DNA from: Candidatus Stahliibacteriota bacterium
GTDB taxonomy: Bacteria > Hydrothermota > Tepidihabitantia > SM23-42
DNA: 6,042 nt
Direction of reading: 5' to 3'
Assembly (NCBI GenBank): GCA_030613445.1
Contig: JAUWLY010000188.1
Coordinates: forward strand, 1-6,042
Of this stretch, positions 1 through 5,898 are shown piece after piece. The translations under genes and the position numbers were made by a program. The notes below the pieces were generated by a model. The model worked only from the letters and a program-made list of their open reading frames with translations, made no database searches and was not told the DNA's origin. Each line of letters starts with the position of its first letter. Position 1 is the first letter of the stretch.

Positions 1-510
1 GTAAGAGAAATCATAAAAAATACAGTAATCGACCTGCGACAGGATGGTTCTAAAATTCTTATTTTTCTTGATAACAAGGATGTTACGTTAGAGATAAGAA
101 CACACCGTGTCAATAATTTTGTATCTCCAATTTCAGCAATCCCCGAGGTGCGTGAGTGGATGGTGGAAAAACAACGAGAGGTTGCTGAGGGTAAAAATAT
201 CGTGTGTGAGGGTAGGGATATTGGAACTGTTGTATTCCCTGATGCACAGGTGAAGATTTACATGCAGGCTGATTTAAAAATGAGAGCACAGAGGAGGCAG
301 AAGGAATTAGACGCGAAGAACATAAAGGCAGATTTAGATAAAATTATAGAAAACCTAAAATTCCGGGACAAGTATGATTCAAGCCGCGAGCATTCACCAT
401 TAAAAAAAGCCGCGGATGCTATTGTTGTTGACACAACAAATAGCACCATTGAGCAAGAAGTCGATCTTGTTGAGAAGATAGTACGAGAGAGGTTAGACAA
501 AAATACCTAA
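1..510 (+). CDS. cmk: Cytidylate kinase (CMP/dCMP kinase), 3' part; 5' end outside window
   Basis: The frame is open from base 1 to a TAA at 508-510, giving 169 codons of the C-terminal part. Cytidylate kinase transfers phosphate from ATP to CMP or dCMP in the cytoplasm, in pyrimidine nucleotide synthesis. Visible family features are EIRTHRVNN followed by the S-x-I-x-AIPEVRE segment of the CMP-binding insert, then EGRDIGTVVFPDA (the most diagnostic stretch), an MRAQRRQKEL helix, RDKYDSSRE (the lid-type arginines), and near the end PLKKAADAIVVDTT with STIEQ. Bacterial Cmk is usually about 220-230 residues, so roughly 50-60 residues including the ATP-binding P-loop lie to the left of the window. 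The ATG at 148 is an internal methionine, because conserved sequence continues well upstream of it. No intact gene follows closely, so it is probably last in its transcription unit. No disruption is seen. Confidence 0.96.
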   Translation, partial: VREIIKNTVIDLRQDGSKILIFLDNKDVTLEIRTHRVNNFVSPISAIPEVREWMVEKQREVAEGKNIVCEGRDIGTVVFPDAQVKIYMQADLKMRAQRRQKELDAKNIKADLDKIIENLKFRDKYDSSREHSPLKKAADAIVVDTTNSTIEQEVDLVEKIVRERLDKNT

Positions 511-603
511 CCCCCACACCAATACATCGTTGAGGTTTCGTTGCAAATTTTCTACAAAGCCGAAGCTCAAATTAACCATTAAAAGACAACAAAAATTGGG
601 GTC

Positions 604-631
604 TTGACATCTGGGGATTTTTTATTACAAT
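604..631 (+). promoter_or_regulatory. Sigma-70-type promoter upstream of a hairpin/T-run unit
   Basis: A perfect TTGACA (604-609) is followed after 16 bases by TACAAT (626-631), which matches the TATAAT consensus at five of six positions. A start point would be expected near 637-640. No large ORF begins nearby. The first thing transcribed would be the hairpin at 647-699. The match is strong for an AT-rich intergenic region, but an AT-rich background raises the chance of false -10 boxes. Confidence 0.6.
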
Positions 632-637
632 TATATA

Positions 638-710
638 GGAAAAGAGAAGGTATAATGGTCTTAGACAGGTTTTAGTCCTCTGTAAGGAGTTTATACCTTT
701 TTTTGTTTTT
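638..710 (+). ncRNA. Candidate small RNA or attenuated leader, about 70 nt
   Basis: The unit runs from the predicted start of the promoter at 604-631 to the end of a T-rich tract (698-710). A perfect 9-bp inverted repeat, AAGGTATAA (647-655) and TTATACCTT (691-699), closes the structure. Inside it, CTTA-GA-CAGG (660-669) can pair with TCTGTAAG (679-686) with a two-base bulge, leaving a loop around 670-678. The right arm runs straight into TTTTTTTGTTTTT, so the hairpin resembles an intrinsic terminator. Promoter, compact hairpin and T-run within about 105 bases is the layout of a small-RNA gene. It matches no RNA family I recognise. It could instead be a terminator for transcripts reading through from cmk, or an attenuator. 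Confidence 0.4.
647..710 (+). terminator. Intrinsic terminator-like hairpin with T-run
   Basis: A 9-bp perfect stem (647-655 with 691-699) encloses a second imperfect stem. It is followed directly by a 13-base tract with 12 T residues. The outer stem is AT-rich, weaker than a textbook terminator. It is the only hairpin in the window with a real T-run, and it would stop transcription about 200 bases after cmk or end the candidate small RNA. Confidence 0.5.
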
Positions 711-953
711 AAAATCTGGAATCAGCATTAAGTTGAGTAATTAAAAAAGAGAGCGTGTATGTGATAAAGTAACTGGTCTGAGATTATTAAAAAAGTAAAT
801 AGCAGGTAAAATGAAGATGGATCGGAGGAATAGAGGAATATATGAAAAATTATCGAAACAATCATAGTGGCTTAATGAGATAACAGGTTGAAGAATAGTT
901 TAAGAACTATCAATAATAAGTGAGTTTAGTATGTAAACAATCAGGTAGAGAAT
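711..953 (+). other. Intergenic stretch with no recognisable gene
   Basis: This stretch is A- and G-rich on the + strand and interrupted by stops in all frames. It contains two very short ORFs next to purine-rich sequence (18 codons at 811-867 and 13 codons at 842-883) that overlap each other in different frames and look like chance. The only local symmetry noted is an AT-rich 6-bp hairpin at 895-910. I see no tRNA, no known riboswitch core and no decayed protein I can name. Confidence 0.5.
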
Positions 954-1073
954 ATGCAGAATGAATTATTAAATAATAATTTTTACGCAAAGAGGTATCT
1001 TGACAAGAGTAAAATTCCTGATAAAATATATTATAAGTTAATAAATCCTAATGGTGAAGTTATTGCCGGCTAA
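954..1073 (+). CDS. Hypothetical small protein, 39 residues, unrecognised
   Basis: An ATG at 954 opens a 39-codon frame ending in TAA at 1071-1073. AGGTAGAG (943-950) just upstream is a weak possible ribosome binding site. The peptide is polar and Lys/Asn-rich, starting MQNELLNNN and ending in a hydrophobic-aromatic stretch IYYKLINPNGEVIAG. There is no signal peptide or membrane segment. Two points favour it: a perfect 10-bp hairpin starts 4 bases after the stop, as after the two large genes of this window, and the C-terminus faintly resembles the last strands of the sorting domains here (compare VYFLRIDNPVTGKSI). It could be a real small protein, the remnant of a decayed exported protein, or chance. 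Against it, a promoter-like pair lies inside it (1000-1027). Confidence 0.35.
   Translation: MQNELLNNNFYAKRYLDKSKIPDKIYYKLINPNGEVIAG
1000..1027 (+). promoter_or_regulatory. Sigma-70-type promoter, probably for the C25 protease gene
   Basis: TTGACA (1000-1005, perfect) and TAAAAT (1022-1027, five of six) are separated by 16 bases. The expected start is near 1034. The transcript would carry about 200 nt of leader with a 10-bp hairpin, a 12-codon mini-ORF with its own ribosome binding site and an inverted repeat before the GTG at 1232. It lies within the small ORF 954-1073, so one of the two readings may be wrong. Confidence 0.5.
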
Positions 1074-1077
1074 GTTG

Positions 1078-1112
1078 CCTTGAGGGAGTGAAATAATTCC
1101 AATCCCTCAAGG
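1078..1112 (+). terminator. Perfect 10-bp stem-loop just after the small ORF, no T-run
   Basis: CCTTGAGGGA (1078-1087) is the exact reverse complement of TCCCTCAAGG (1103-1112), with a 15-base loop. It starts 4 bases after the TAA of the 39-codon ORF. The sequence after it (TGCAATTGG) is not T-rich, so it is not a canonical intrinsic terminator. It could be a U-tract-less terminator, an RNA 3'-end stabiliser, or, in a transcript from the promoter at 1000-1027, a leader hairpin. It belongs to the same positional class as the stem-loops at 4406-4437 and 5856-5888. Confidence 0.6.
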
Positions 1113-1134
1113 TGCAATTGGATTGAGGAGTATT

Positions 1135-1170
1135 TCATGGCTAAGTCTATACTACTAATCATAGCCATGA
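1135..1170. repeat. Inverted repeat, 9-bp arms, 18-base spacer
   Basis: TCATGGCTA (1135-1143) is the exact reverse complement of TAGCCATGA (1162-1170). It lies about 60 bases before the GTG of the protease gene, downstream of the promoter at 1000-1027. It could be an mRNA leader hairpin masking the ATG at 1137 or a binding site for a dimeric regulator. The sequence does not decide between these. Confidence 0.45.
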
Positions 1171-1175
1171 TTTGA
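1137..1175 (+). CDS. Twelve-codon hydrophobic mini-ORF (leader peptide or decayed signal-peptide start)
   Basis: GAGGAG (1125-1130), six bases before ATG (1137-1139), is a good ribosome binding site. The frame reads MAKSILLIIAMI and then TGA at 1173-1175. The peptide has a lysine followed by a hydrophobic run, like the start of a signal peptide, and it resembles the beginning of the protease 57 bases downstream (MSKICTFCIILVIF). It may be a regulatory upstream ORF, a relic of an earlier gene start, or chance. A 9-bp inverted repeat (1135-1143 with 1162-1170) spans its start codon and most of its length, so folding would hide its start. Confidence 0.25.
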   Translation: MAKSILLIIAMI

Positions 1176-1220
1176 TGTAAAAATGGATTTGTAATATAAA
1201 GTGCAATAAAAAATATTGAT

Positions 1221-1226
1221 AGGAGG
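1221..1226 (+). promoter_or_regulatory. Ribosome binding site fixing the GTG start at 1232
   Basis: AGGAGG ends five bases before the GTG at 1232-1234. It is the strongest Shine-Dalgarno sequence in the window. It decides for the non-ATG start, which is also the start that gives a signal peptide; the next in-frame ATG lies over 40 codons into the conserved catalytic domain. Confidence 0.85.
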
Positions 1227-1231
1227 AAACT

Positions 1232-4200
1232 GTGTCTAAAATATGTACATTCTGTATAATATTGGTAATATTCGGTTCTCTTTTTGGTCAAGAAGGTGCT
1301 GACTATCTTATCATTACACATGATGATTTTGCTCAAACTATTAATAGTTTGGCAGAATGGAAATATATGAAAGGGTTACAGACAAGGGTCGTAGAATTAT
1401 CAGAGATAGGTGAGGATCCATCTAATGAGGATATTAGAAATTATATTATATCGGCATATAATACCTGGGACCCACAACCTGATTATGTGCTCTTGGTTGG
1501 TGATTTGAGCTTCTTACCGATCGGGCAGACTTCACCATATAAAAGTGATAATTATTACGCTGATATTAATGGCGATACCTTGGCTGACCTCAATTTAGGT
1601 CGATTCCCTTGTGTTTCCCAGGCTCAATGCTCGGTTATGGTGGCTAAAACCCTTGCCTACGAGCGATGGCCTTACCTAAATGACACTGCCTGGTTTCAAA
1701 AGGCGACGACAATTCAGGCTGATACCTTCCCTACCCATCATCCTGATACGACTATTTACTATCAGCGTGATGGGGTTGCTTTTGTCTGCTCACTGCTTAT
1801 CAATGCTGGTTTTGTCCAAATTGATACTTTCCTTCCTGATGACAACGCTGATTCAGTTATCCAGGCACTCAACCAGGGTCGAAGTTATCTTTTGTATACC
1901 GGTCATGGCTATGGCGACCGTTGGCAATTTCCATTCGTTATAGATCCAGAAACGGGCAGTTTGCAAAATGGCACAAAATTGCCCGTGATCGTCTCCTGGT
2001 CCTGCAAAACCGTTTTTTATACAACTAACTTACTTGGTGAACGCTGGCTAAAGGTTGGCACCACTAATAATCCGAAAGGAGCCGTTGCTTATTTAGGGAC
2101 AACAGCTGACGGCACCGCACCATATCGCAGTCCAGTAGCACGAAACTTCTTTCGCTCTGTATTAGAGGACCGACCTCTGAGACTTTTTATTAATTTAGGC
2201 AAAGCATTCAACGAAGGTCGGGATAGTCTTTGGCATATTGCTTATCCTTATACTACTACTACAGAGCGACACAGGCGTTATGCTGAATGTAATCTTCTGG
2301 GTGATCCCACTTTACAATTGTGGACCGAGGTTCCGCAGTCTATGATTGTAGAGCATCCAGCTGCAATTGAAATGGATGTTCCTATTGACCTTGTGATTAC
2401 AGTACATGACACAGAATCTCAGTTACCAATTCAGGGTGCTTTAGTTACTCTTTATAAACCTGATGGGATTACGCCTGAAGTATTTCAATCAGAAGTCACC
2501 GATATTGAGGGAAAAGCTATCTTTGAAAACCTCACCGTCCCTTCGTCCGGCACGATGTATGTAACGGCGACTTTAGGCAACTATGTTCCTTATCAGGGCG
2601 AAATTCAGGTCTATCAAATAATAACTGATGACCCATATGCTCTTGCGTACAATGGAAATAAACATCTTGTAAGAGAACCGAATACAGATAATCTTCATCT
2701 GGTTTATACTAATGCTGGAAACGTAACATACAGATATTCAGGCGATGGAGGTGAAAACTGGACAAAGGCAGAGGATATTGAAGAAGGTGAATTTCCTGCC
2801 ATTTGTTTGGACCATCAGAGAAATCCCTGTGTCACCTGGACAAATGGAAATCGCCTTTTTTTCGGCAAAAAAGATCTTGTACAAGGCTGGACGACCACAA
2901 GCTATTATTTCGGGGTATTACAGCCTTCTCATCCTTGTATTACTGTAACAACTAATGAAGAGGTAGATATTGACACAGTGCATATCCTGGTCAGACTTCT
3001 AAACAGCGGTTTTTCCACCAATTTAATTAGGGAAGTTTCTTTCCCTATTACAAATCCTGAACGTTATCAAACACGGACCCTTGATGCGAGTTCTGGAATG
3101 AATATGATTACATTGGATTTCCCTTCGATTGCACGGGATTACAATAGCATGCTTCATGCGACCTGGATGCACGAAGATACGGTTTATTACGGCATAAGAG
3201 CCCAGGCACAAGAACGCTGGAATGTGTGGGAAGACCCATTTGACCCTGAAGGGCACAACTCCGACCACCCCCTTGTTGAGACCTATGGCGATTCAATATT
3301 TGTGGTCTGGCAGAATGAGTCGGATGAGGAAATCTATAGAGGTTACCGACATCTGCAAGAGCCAAATTTCGATTGGGCAAATCTTTCCCAGACACCCACA
3401 ATATCCCTTTATCCGGTTAATGCCTCTGGCATGGTAACTACCTTTGTTGACAAATCATCTGCGCTTTCTGAATACGATATTTTCTGGAGAACCTCGCCTG
3501 ATGCTCCGCTTCACAACCTGAGCAATACCCCTTTAATAAAATCAATATTCCCGCATACTTCTCTTCAGATAACCGAAGAACAGGAGCCTCCTATTCAGTA
3601 TTCTGTGTGGTTGGAAGGAAATGAAGCTCCGTATGGGATCAAACGTGAAAAAACAACAATTACTCGTGGAAGGAACTCTGAACTTGTTTCTGCTTATTTC
3701 AATTCAATTTCTGGTTTTGAAACTCCTTCCCTGTATCTTATTGAAAGGGATACCTTTATTCCCGACTGGCAAATTCCTGTGGATGTAGGGTACGACAATC
3801 TGAAATATGAATTTCCTTTGGAACCTCCTTACACATACAAAGTCAAAATCATTGCCTATCACGAATTTCAGGGCCGATTGACAACCCGGGTCAAACTTGA
3901 TGGAGGAATGAATATATTAATCCGGTATAATGCCTTCCAACCTGAGACACTTGAAATATTAATACCCCCTGCCCTTTACAGGGATAGTATGATTGAGGCT
4001 GAATTTGACAATGTAAGTGGTGGATTAGCCATAGGCCCCATTTACATCTACAGGTATGAGCAAGAAGGCGGTGGAAGATTTTCAGGAGGGCCAATGGCTC
4101 AACAAAGTCATTCTTTAATTAGTGGTTCTATTGGATTTTCTCCTAACCCATTTATTCAAACCCTAAGCATTAGATTTCAGAGTCAAGCAGAAGCAAAATT

Positions 4201-4396
4201 CAGCATCAAAGCTTACGATGTTACTGGCAGATTCGTAAAGAATATTTATGAGGGTATGATAAAGGGTAGTCGCATAGTGTGTTGGTACGGTGACGATAAT
4301 AAAGGTAGAACTGCATCACAAGGCATCTACTTTTTGAGGATTGAAAATTTAGAAACTAAGGAATCGATTATTCGAAAGGTGCTTAAGATAGAGTAG
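1232..4396 (+). CDS. Secreted gingipain-type (C25) cysteine protease with propeller and C-terminal sorting domain
   Basis: This 1054-residue protein starts at GTG. Residues 1-19 form a signal peptide (one Lys, then a hydrophobic run to SLFG). Residues ~23-365 match the peptidase C25 catalytic domain: YLIITHDDF at its start, DNYYADINGDTLADLNLGR (106-124), catalytic His225 in YTGHG, catalytic Cys258 in SWSCKT, NPKGAVAYLGTT, and the typical terminal LLGDPTLQLW. The 33-residue His-Cys spacing equals that of gingipains RgpB and Kgp. Residues ~368-462 resemble the Ig-like domain following C25 domains. Residues ~465-805 look like a sialidase-type propeller with an Asp box, SGDGGENW (503-510). Residues ~812-942 form an unassigned beta-rich domain, then a Gly-rich linker. 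Residues 964-1054 (SPNPF, YDVTGRFVK, GIYFLRI) are a Por/FlgD-Ig-like sorting domain, implying export and surface attachment. No gingipain-like N-terminal propeptide is present. Catalysis and export are inferred from family; the substrate is unknown. Confidence 0.9.
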   Translation: MSKICTFCIILVIFGSLFGQEGADYLIITHDDFAQTINSLAEWKYMKGLQTRVVELSEIGEDPSNEDIRNYIISAYNTWDPQPDYVLLVGDLSFLPIGQTSPYKSDNYYADINGDTLADLNLGRFPCVSQAQCSVMVAKTLAYERWPYLNDTAWFQKATTIQADTFPTHHPDTTIYYQRDGVAFVCSLLINAGFVQIDTFLPDDNADSVIQALNQGRSYLLYTGHGYGDRWQFPFVIDPETGSLQNGTKLPVIVSWSCKTVFYTTNLLGERWLKVGTTNNPKGAVAYLGTTADGTAPYRSPVARNFFRSVLEDRPLRLFINLGKAFNEGRDSLWHIAYPYTTTTERHRRYAECNLLGDPTLQLWTEVPQSMIVEHPAAIEMDVPIDLVITVHDTESQLPIQGALVTLYKPDGITPEVFQSEVTDIEGKAIFENLTVPSSGTMYVTATLGNYVPYQGEIQVYQIITDDPYALAYNGNKHLVREPNTDNLHLVYTNAGNVTYRYSGDGGENWTKAEDIEEGEFPAICLDHQRNPCVTWTNGNRLFFGKKDLVQGWTTTSYYFGVLQPSHPCITVTTNEEVDIDTVHILVRLLNSGFSTNLIREVSFPITNPERYQTRTLDASSGMNMITLDFPSIARDYNSMLHATWMHEDTVYYGIRAQAQERWNVWEDPFDPEGHNSDHPLVETYGDSIFVVWQNESDEEIYRGYRHLQEPNFDWANLSQTPTISLYPVNASGMVTTFVDKSSALSEYDIFWRTSPDAPLHNLSNTPLIKSIFPHTSLQITEEQEPPIQYSVWLEGNEAPYGIKREKTTITRGRNSELVSAYFNSISGFETPSLYLIERDTFIPDWQIPVDVGYDNLKYEFPLEPPYTYKVKIIAYHEFQGRLTTRVKLDGGMNILIRYNAFQPETLEILIPPALYRDSMIEAEFDNVSGGLAIGPIYIYRYEQEGGGRFSGGPMAQQSHSLISGSIGFSPNPFIQTLSIRFQSQAEAKFSIKAYDVTGRFVKNIYEGMIKGSRIVCWYGDDNKGRTASQGIYFLRIENLETKESIIRKVLKIE

Positions 4397-4405
4397 GAAT
4401 GAGAT

Positions 4406-4437
4406 GATGGGGTGAAGGTATAAACCTTCACCCCATC
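4406..4437 (+). terminator. Perfect 14-bp stem-loop between protease gene and propeller gene, no T-run
   Basis: GATGGGGTGAAGGT (4406-4419) and ACCTTCACCCCATC (4424-4437) are exact reverse complements around an ATAA loop. It starts 9 bases after the TAG of the protease gene, and the right arm ends 3 bases before the AAGGAAG ribosome binding site of the next gene. With only TTAAA following, it is not a standard intrinsic terminator. It may end or stabilise the upstream mRNA, or reduce downstream expression as an intercistronic hairpin. I find no good -35/-10 pair in this spacer, so the downstream gene probably depends on readthrough. Confidence 0.75.
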
Positions 4438-4450
4438 TTAAAGGAAGAAA

Positions 4451-5848
4451 ATGATAATTTTATTAATGTTACCATTGCTGTTTGGCAGTTTTCAGCAGAA
4501 GTGGTATATACCACAGGGGACAGATGGGCCGGCAGGAAGAGTGGTCATTGGTGATACGGATAGGGATGGTAATTATGAGTTTTTTATCCGAACTTACGGA
4601 GGTTCACAGAAAATCTATTGCTATGAGTTACACTTACCTGATACCTGGGAAGTGGATTCGTTTTCATATTTTTGGGGCCCACTTGTTTGGGATACAGGTG
4701 ATTTTGATTTAGACGGGTTATATGATTTAGTCATCCAGACAGCTGTAGATACTCCACCAAAAACACTTATCTCCATTGCCGAATCCCCTGATTCTTTTTC
4801 CTATCCCACCCAGGAGGTGTGGCGGGATACAGTGGGACCGCCATTAGTGTTACCAATATCGGCTTATGATATTGATCAGGACGGATTTCCAGAAATAGTA
4901 AAAAATAGAGCAACTCCTTATGGATATATCGGCATATATGAAGCGACAGGTGATAATCAATATGAGTTGATATTTGCTGATGATCCAGACACCTCAGGGC
5001 TTGAGGCACCCGCTGCGACGCATGCCTTTGGTGATTTTGATGGTGATGGTAGCATAGAGTGTGTATTTGCTGGTGGAGATGAGTGGTATTGGGTGTATGA
5101 GAGTCCATCGAACAACGTCTATGAGAAGATCAGCGAAGGTACAGTGACCACTTTGAATGTCAGAGACTGTTTTTCTGTACCTGACGCTGATGAAGATGGT
5201 AAACCCGAGTTTGTTGTTAAGGGGTTTGTAATTCCGAGTGCAGAAATTCATGTTTTTATTTTTGAGGCAATTGCAGATAACACCTATGAAATAGTTAAAA
5301 CCTTTACTCTACCTGGTGGTGATTATTATGGTGGATATTCTGATGTCGGAGATGTAGATGGTGACAGTATCCCGGAGATAGTGCTTGAGGCAAGGCAGAA
5401 TGTTTTTATCATCAAGGCAGCAGGTAATGACAGTTTTTATGTCTGGGACACTCTGCCTGGACATAATTCAGGCTCTTCAATTGCAGTCTATGATATTGAC
5501 GGTAATGGTTTATCAGAAATTATTATTTCGGGTAATAATGAGACAAGGATTTATGAATATGATCCGGGTGGGATTGAGGAACATCCGGGCATCCGAAATC
5601 TGAAATTCGTGTCGCCGTTTTATCCAAATATGTTCAAAGGCGATGTTAGAATTGACTTTGCCTTACCCTTTGACCAGAAGACAAAGGTTTATCTTTATGA
5701 TATTACAGGCAGGCTTGTAAGAAAAATGGAAGTTTCAAAAAGAGTCTCTATTACTGAAAACAATCTTTCCTCTGGTGTTTACTTTCTAAGGATAGATAAT
5801 CCTGTGACTGGTAAGTCTATATGCTGGAAATTCGTGAAGATAAAGTAA
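4451..5848 (+). CDS. Secreted FG-GAP-type seven-repeat propeller protein with C-terminal sorting domain
   Basis: This 465-residue protein starts at ATG with AAGGA (4441-4445) five bases upstream; an in-frame TAA at 4439-4441 rules out a longer start. Residues 1-15 act as a short signal peptide (hydrophobic, ending LLFGSFQ) that lacks a basic residue after Met. Seven Asp-rich motifs recur at residues 34-43, 83-92, 139-148, 194-203, 244-253, 300-309 and 347-356, for example GDFDLDGLYD, YDIDQDGFPE and GDFDGDGSIE, about 47-56 residues apart. This is the pattern of FG-GAP/VCBS repeats that bind calcium and build a beta-propeller, and seven copies fit a seven-bladed fold. Residues ~386-465 (YPNMF, YDITGRLVRKM, SGVYFLRI, ending KFVKIK) form a Por/FlgD-Ig-like sorting domain as in the preceding protease. 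The role is probably surface adhesion or ligand binding; no catalytic motif is seen. A paralogue begins 50 bases downstream. Confidence 0.87.
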   Translation: MIILLMLPLLFGSFQQKWYIPQGTDGPAGRVVIGDTDRDGNYEFFIRTYGGSQKIYCYELHLPDTWEVDSFSYFWGPLVWDTGDFDLDGLYDLVIQTAVDTPPKTLISIAESPDSFSYPTQEVWRDTVGPPLVLPISAYDIDQDGFPEIVKNRATPYGYIGIYEATGDNQYELIFADDPDTSGLEAPAATHAFGDFDGDGSIECVFAGGDEWYWVYESPSNNVYEKISEGTVTTLNVRDCFSVPDADEDGKPEFVVKGFVIPSAEIHVFIFEAIADNTYEIVKTFTLPGGDYYGGYSDVGDVDGDSIPEIVLEARQNVFIIKAAGNDSFYVWDTLPGHNSGSSIAVYDIDGNGLSEIIISGNNETRIYEYDPGGIEEHPGIRNLKFVSPFYPNMFKGDVRIDFALPFDQKTKVYLYDITGRLVRKMEVSKRVSITENNLSSGVYFLRIDNPVTGKSICWKFVKIK

Positions 5849-5855
5849 AACACAT

Positions 5856-5888
5856 GGGGTAAGGGCTTGACATTTGAGCCCTTACCCC
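5856..5888 (+). terminator. Perfect 12-bp stem-loop between the two propeller genes, T/A-rich tail
   Basis: GGGGTAAGGGCT (5856-5867) and AGCCCTTACCCC (5877-5888) are exact reverse complements, with loop TGACATTTG. It starts 7 bases after the TAA of the upstream gene. The tail TTATTATTAT is T-rich but interrupted, so this is the most terminator-like of the three post-stop stem-loops. The last T of the left arm plus the loop also form the TTGACA of the promoter at 5867-5895. Confidence 0.75.
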
Positions 5889-5895
5889 TTATTAT
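5867..5895 (+). promoter_or_regulatory. Sigma-70-type promoter overlapping the hairpin, likely leaderless start for the next gene
   Basis: A perfect TTGACA (5867-5872) is followed after 17 bases by TATTAT (5890-5895, five of six). The start point would fall at about 5901-5903, on the tandem ATGATG (5899-5904), so the mRNA would have almost no 5' leader. This agrees with the absence of any Shine-Dalgarno sequence before these ATGs. The -35 box sits in the loop of the preceding gene's stem-loop. Confidence 0.6.
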
Positions 5896-5898
5896 TAT

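Noticed and set aside
530..570. Imperfect inverted repeat after cmk (TTGAGGTTTCG and CGAAGCTCAA)
   Set aside because: It has only 5 bp of continuous pairing plus interrupted pairs and no T-run after it, so it is too weak to call as the cmk terminator.
651..656. Perfect TATAAT
   Set aside because: It has no -35 box at the right distance and forms part of the hairpin arm 647-655. The TTGACA/TACAAT pair just upstream is a better promoter.
811..883. 18- and 13-codon ORFs next to purine-rich sequence
   Set aside because: They overlap in different frames in an A/G-rich stretch where Shine-Dalgarno-like sequence is common, and the peptides show no feature.
895..910. Small hairpin ATAGTT-TAAG-AACTAT
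   Set aside because: It is a six-bp AT-only-type stem in an AT-rich region, expected by chance.
1232..1290. Lipoprotein reading of the protease N-terminus because of Cys5 and Cys8
   Set aside because: Both cysteines lie before the hydrophobic core and no lipobox (L-x-[GA]-C) follows it.
1070..1336. 88-codon minus-strand ORF overlapping the start of the protease gene
   Set aside because: It runs antisense to the signal peptide and catalytic-domain start, and its sequence is partly the mirror of the inverted repeats. It shows no recognisable domain.
3023..3401. Two overlapping minus-strand ORFs inside the protease gene
   Set aside because: They are antisense to a clearly conserved coding frame, are in two different frames, and have no family resemblance.
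4419..4424. TATAAA in the 4406-4437 hairpin as a -10 box for the propeller gene
   Set aside because: There is no -35-like sequence 15-19 bases upstream. The bases form the hairpin loop and adjoining stem.
4767..5251. Overlapping minus-strand ORFs inside the propeller gene, rich in His and Gln
   Set aside because: The composition is explained by reading Asp- and Gly-rich codons on the opposite strand.
4550..5520. Dockerin or EF-hand reading of the DxDxDG motifs
   Set aside because: There are seven copies about 50 residues apart, each followed by a short hydrophobic strand, which fits FG-GAP propeller repeats. Dockerins have two close copies with helices.
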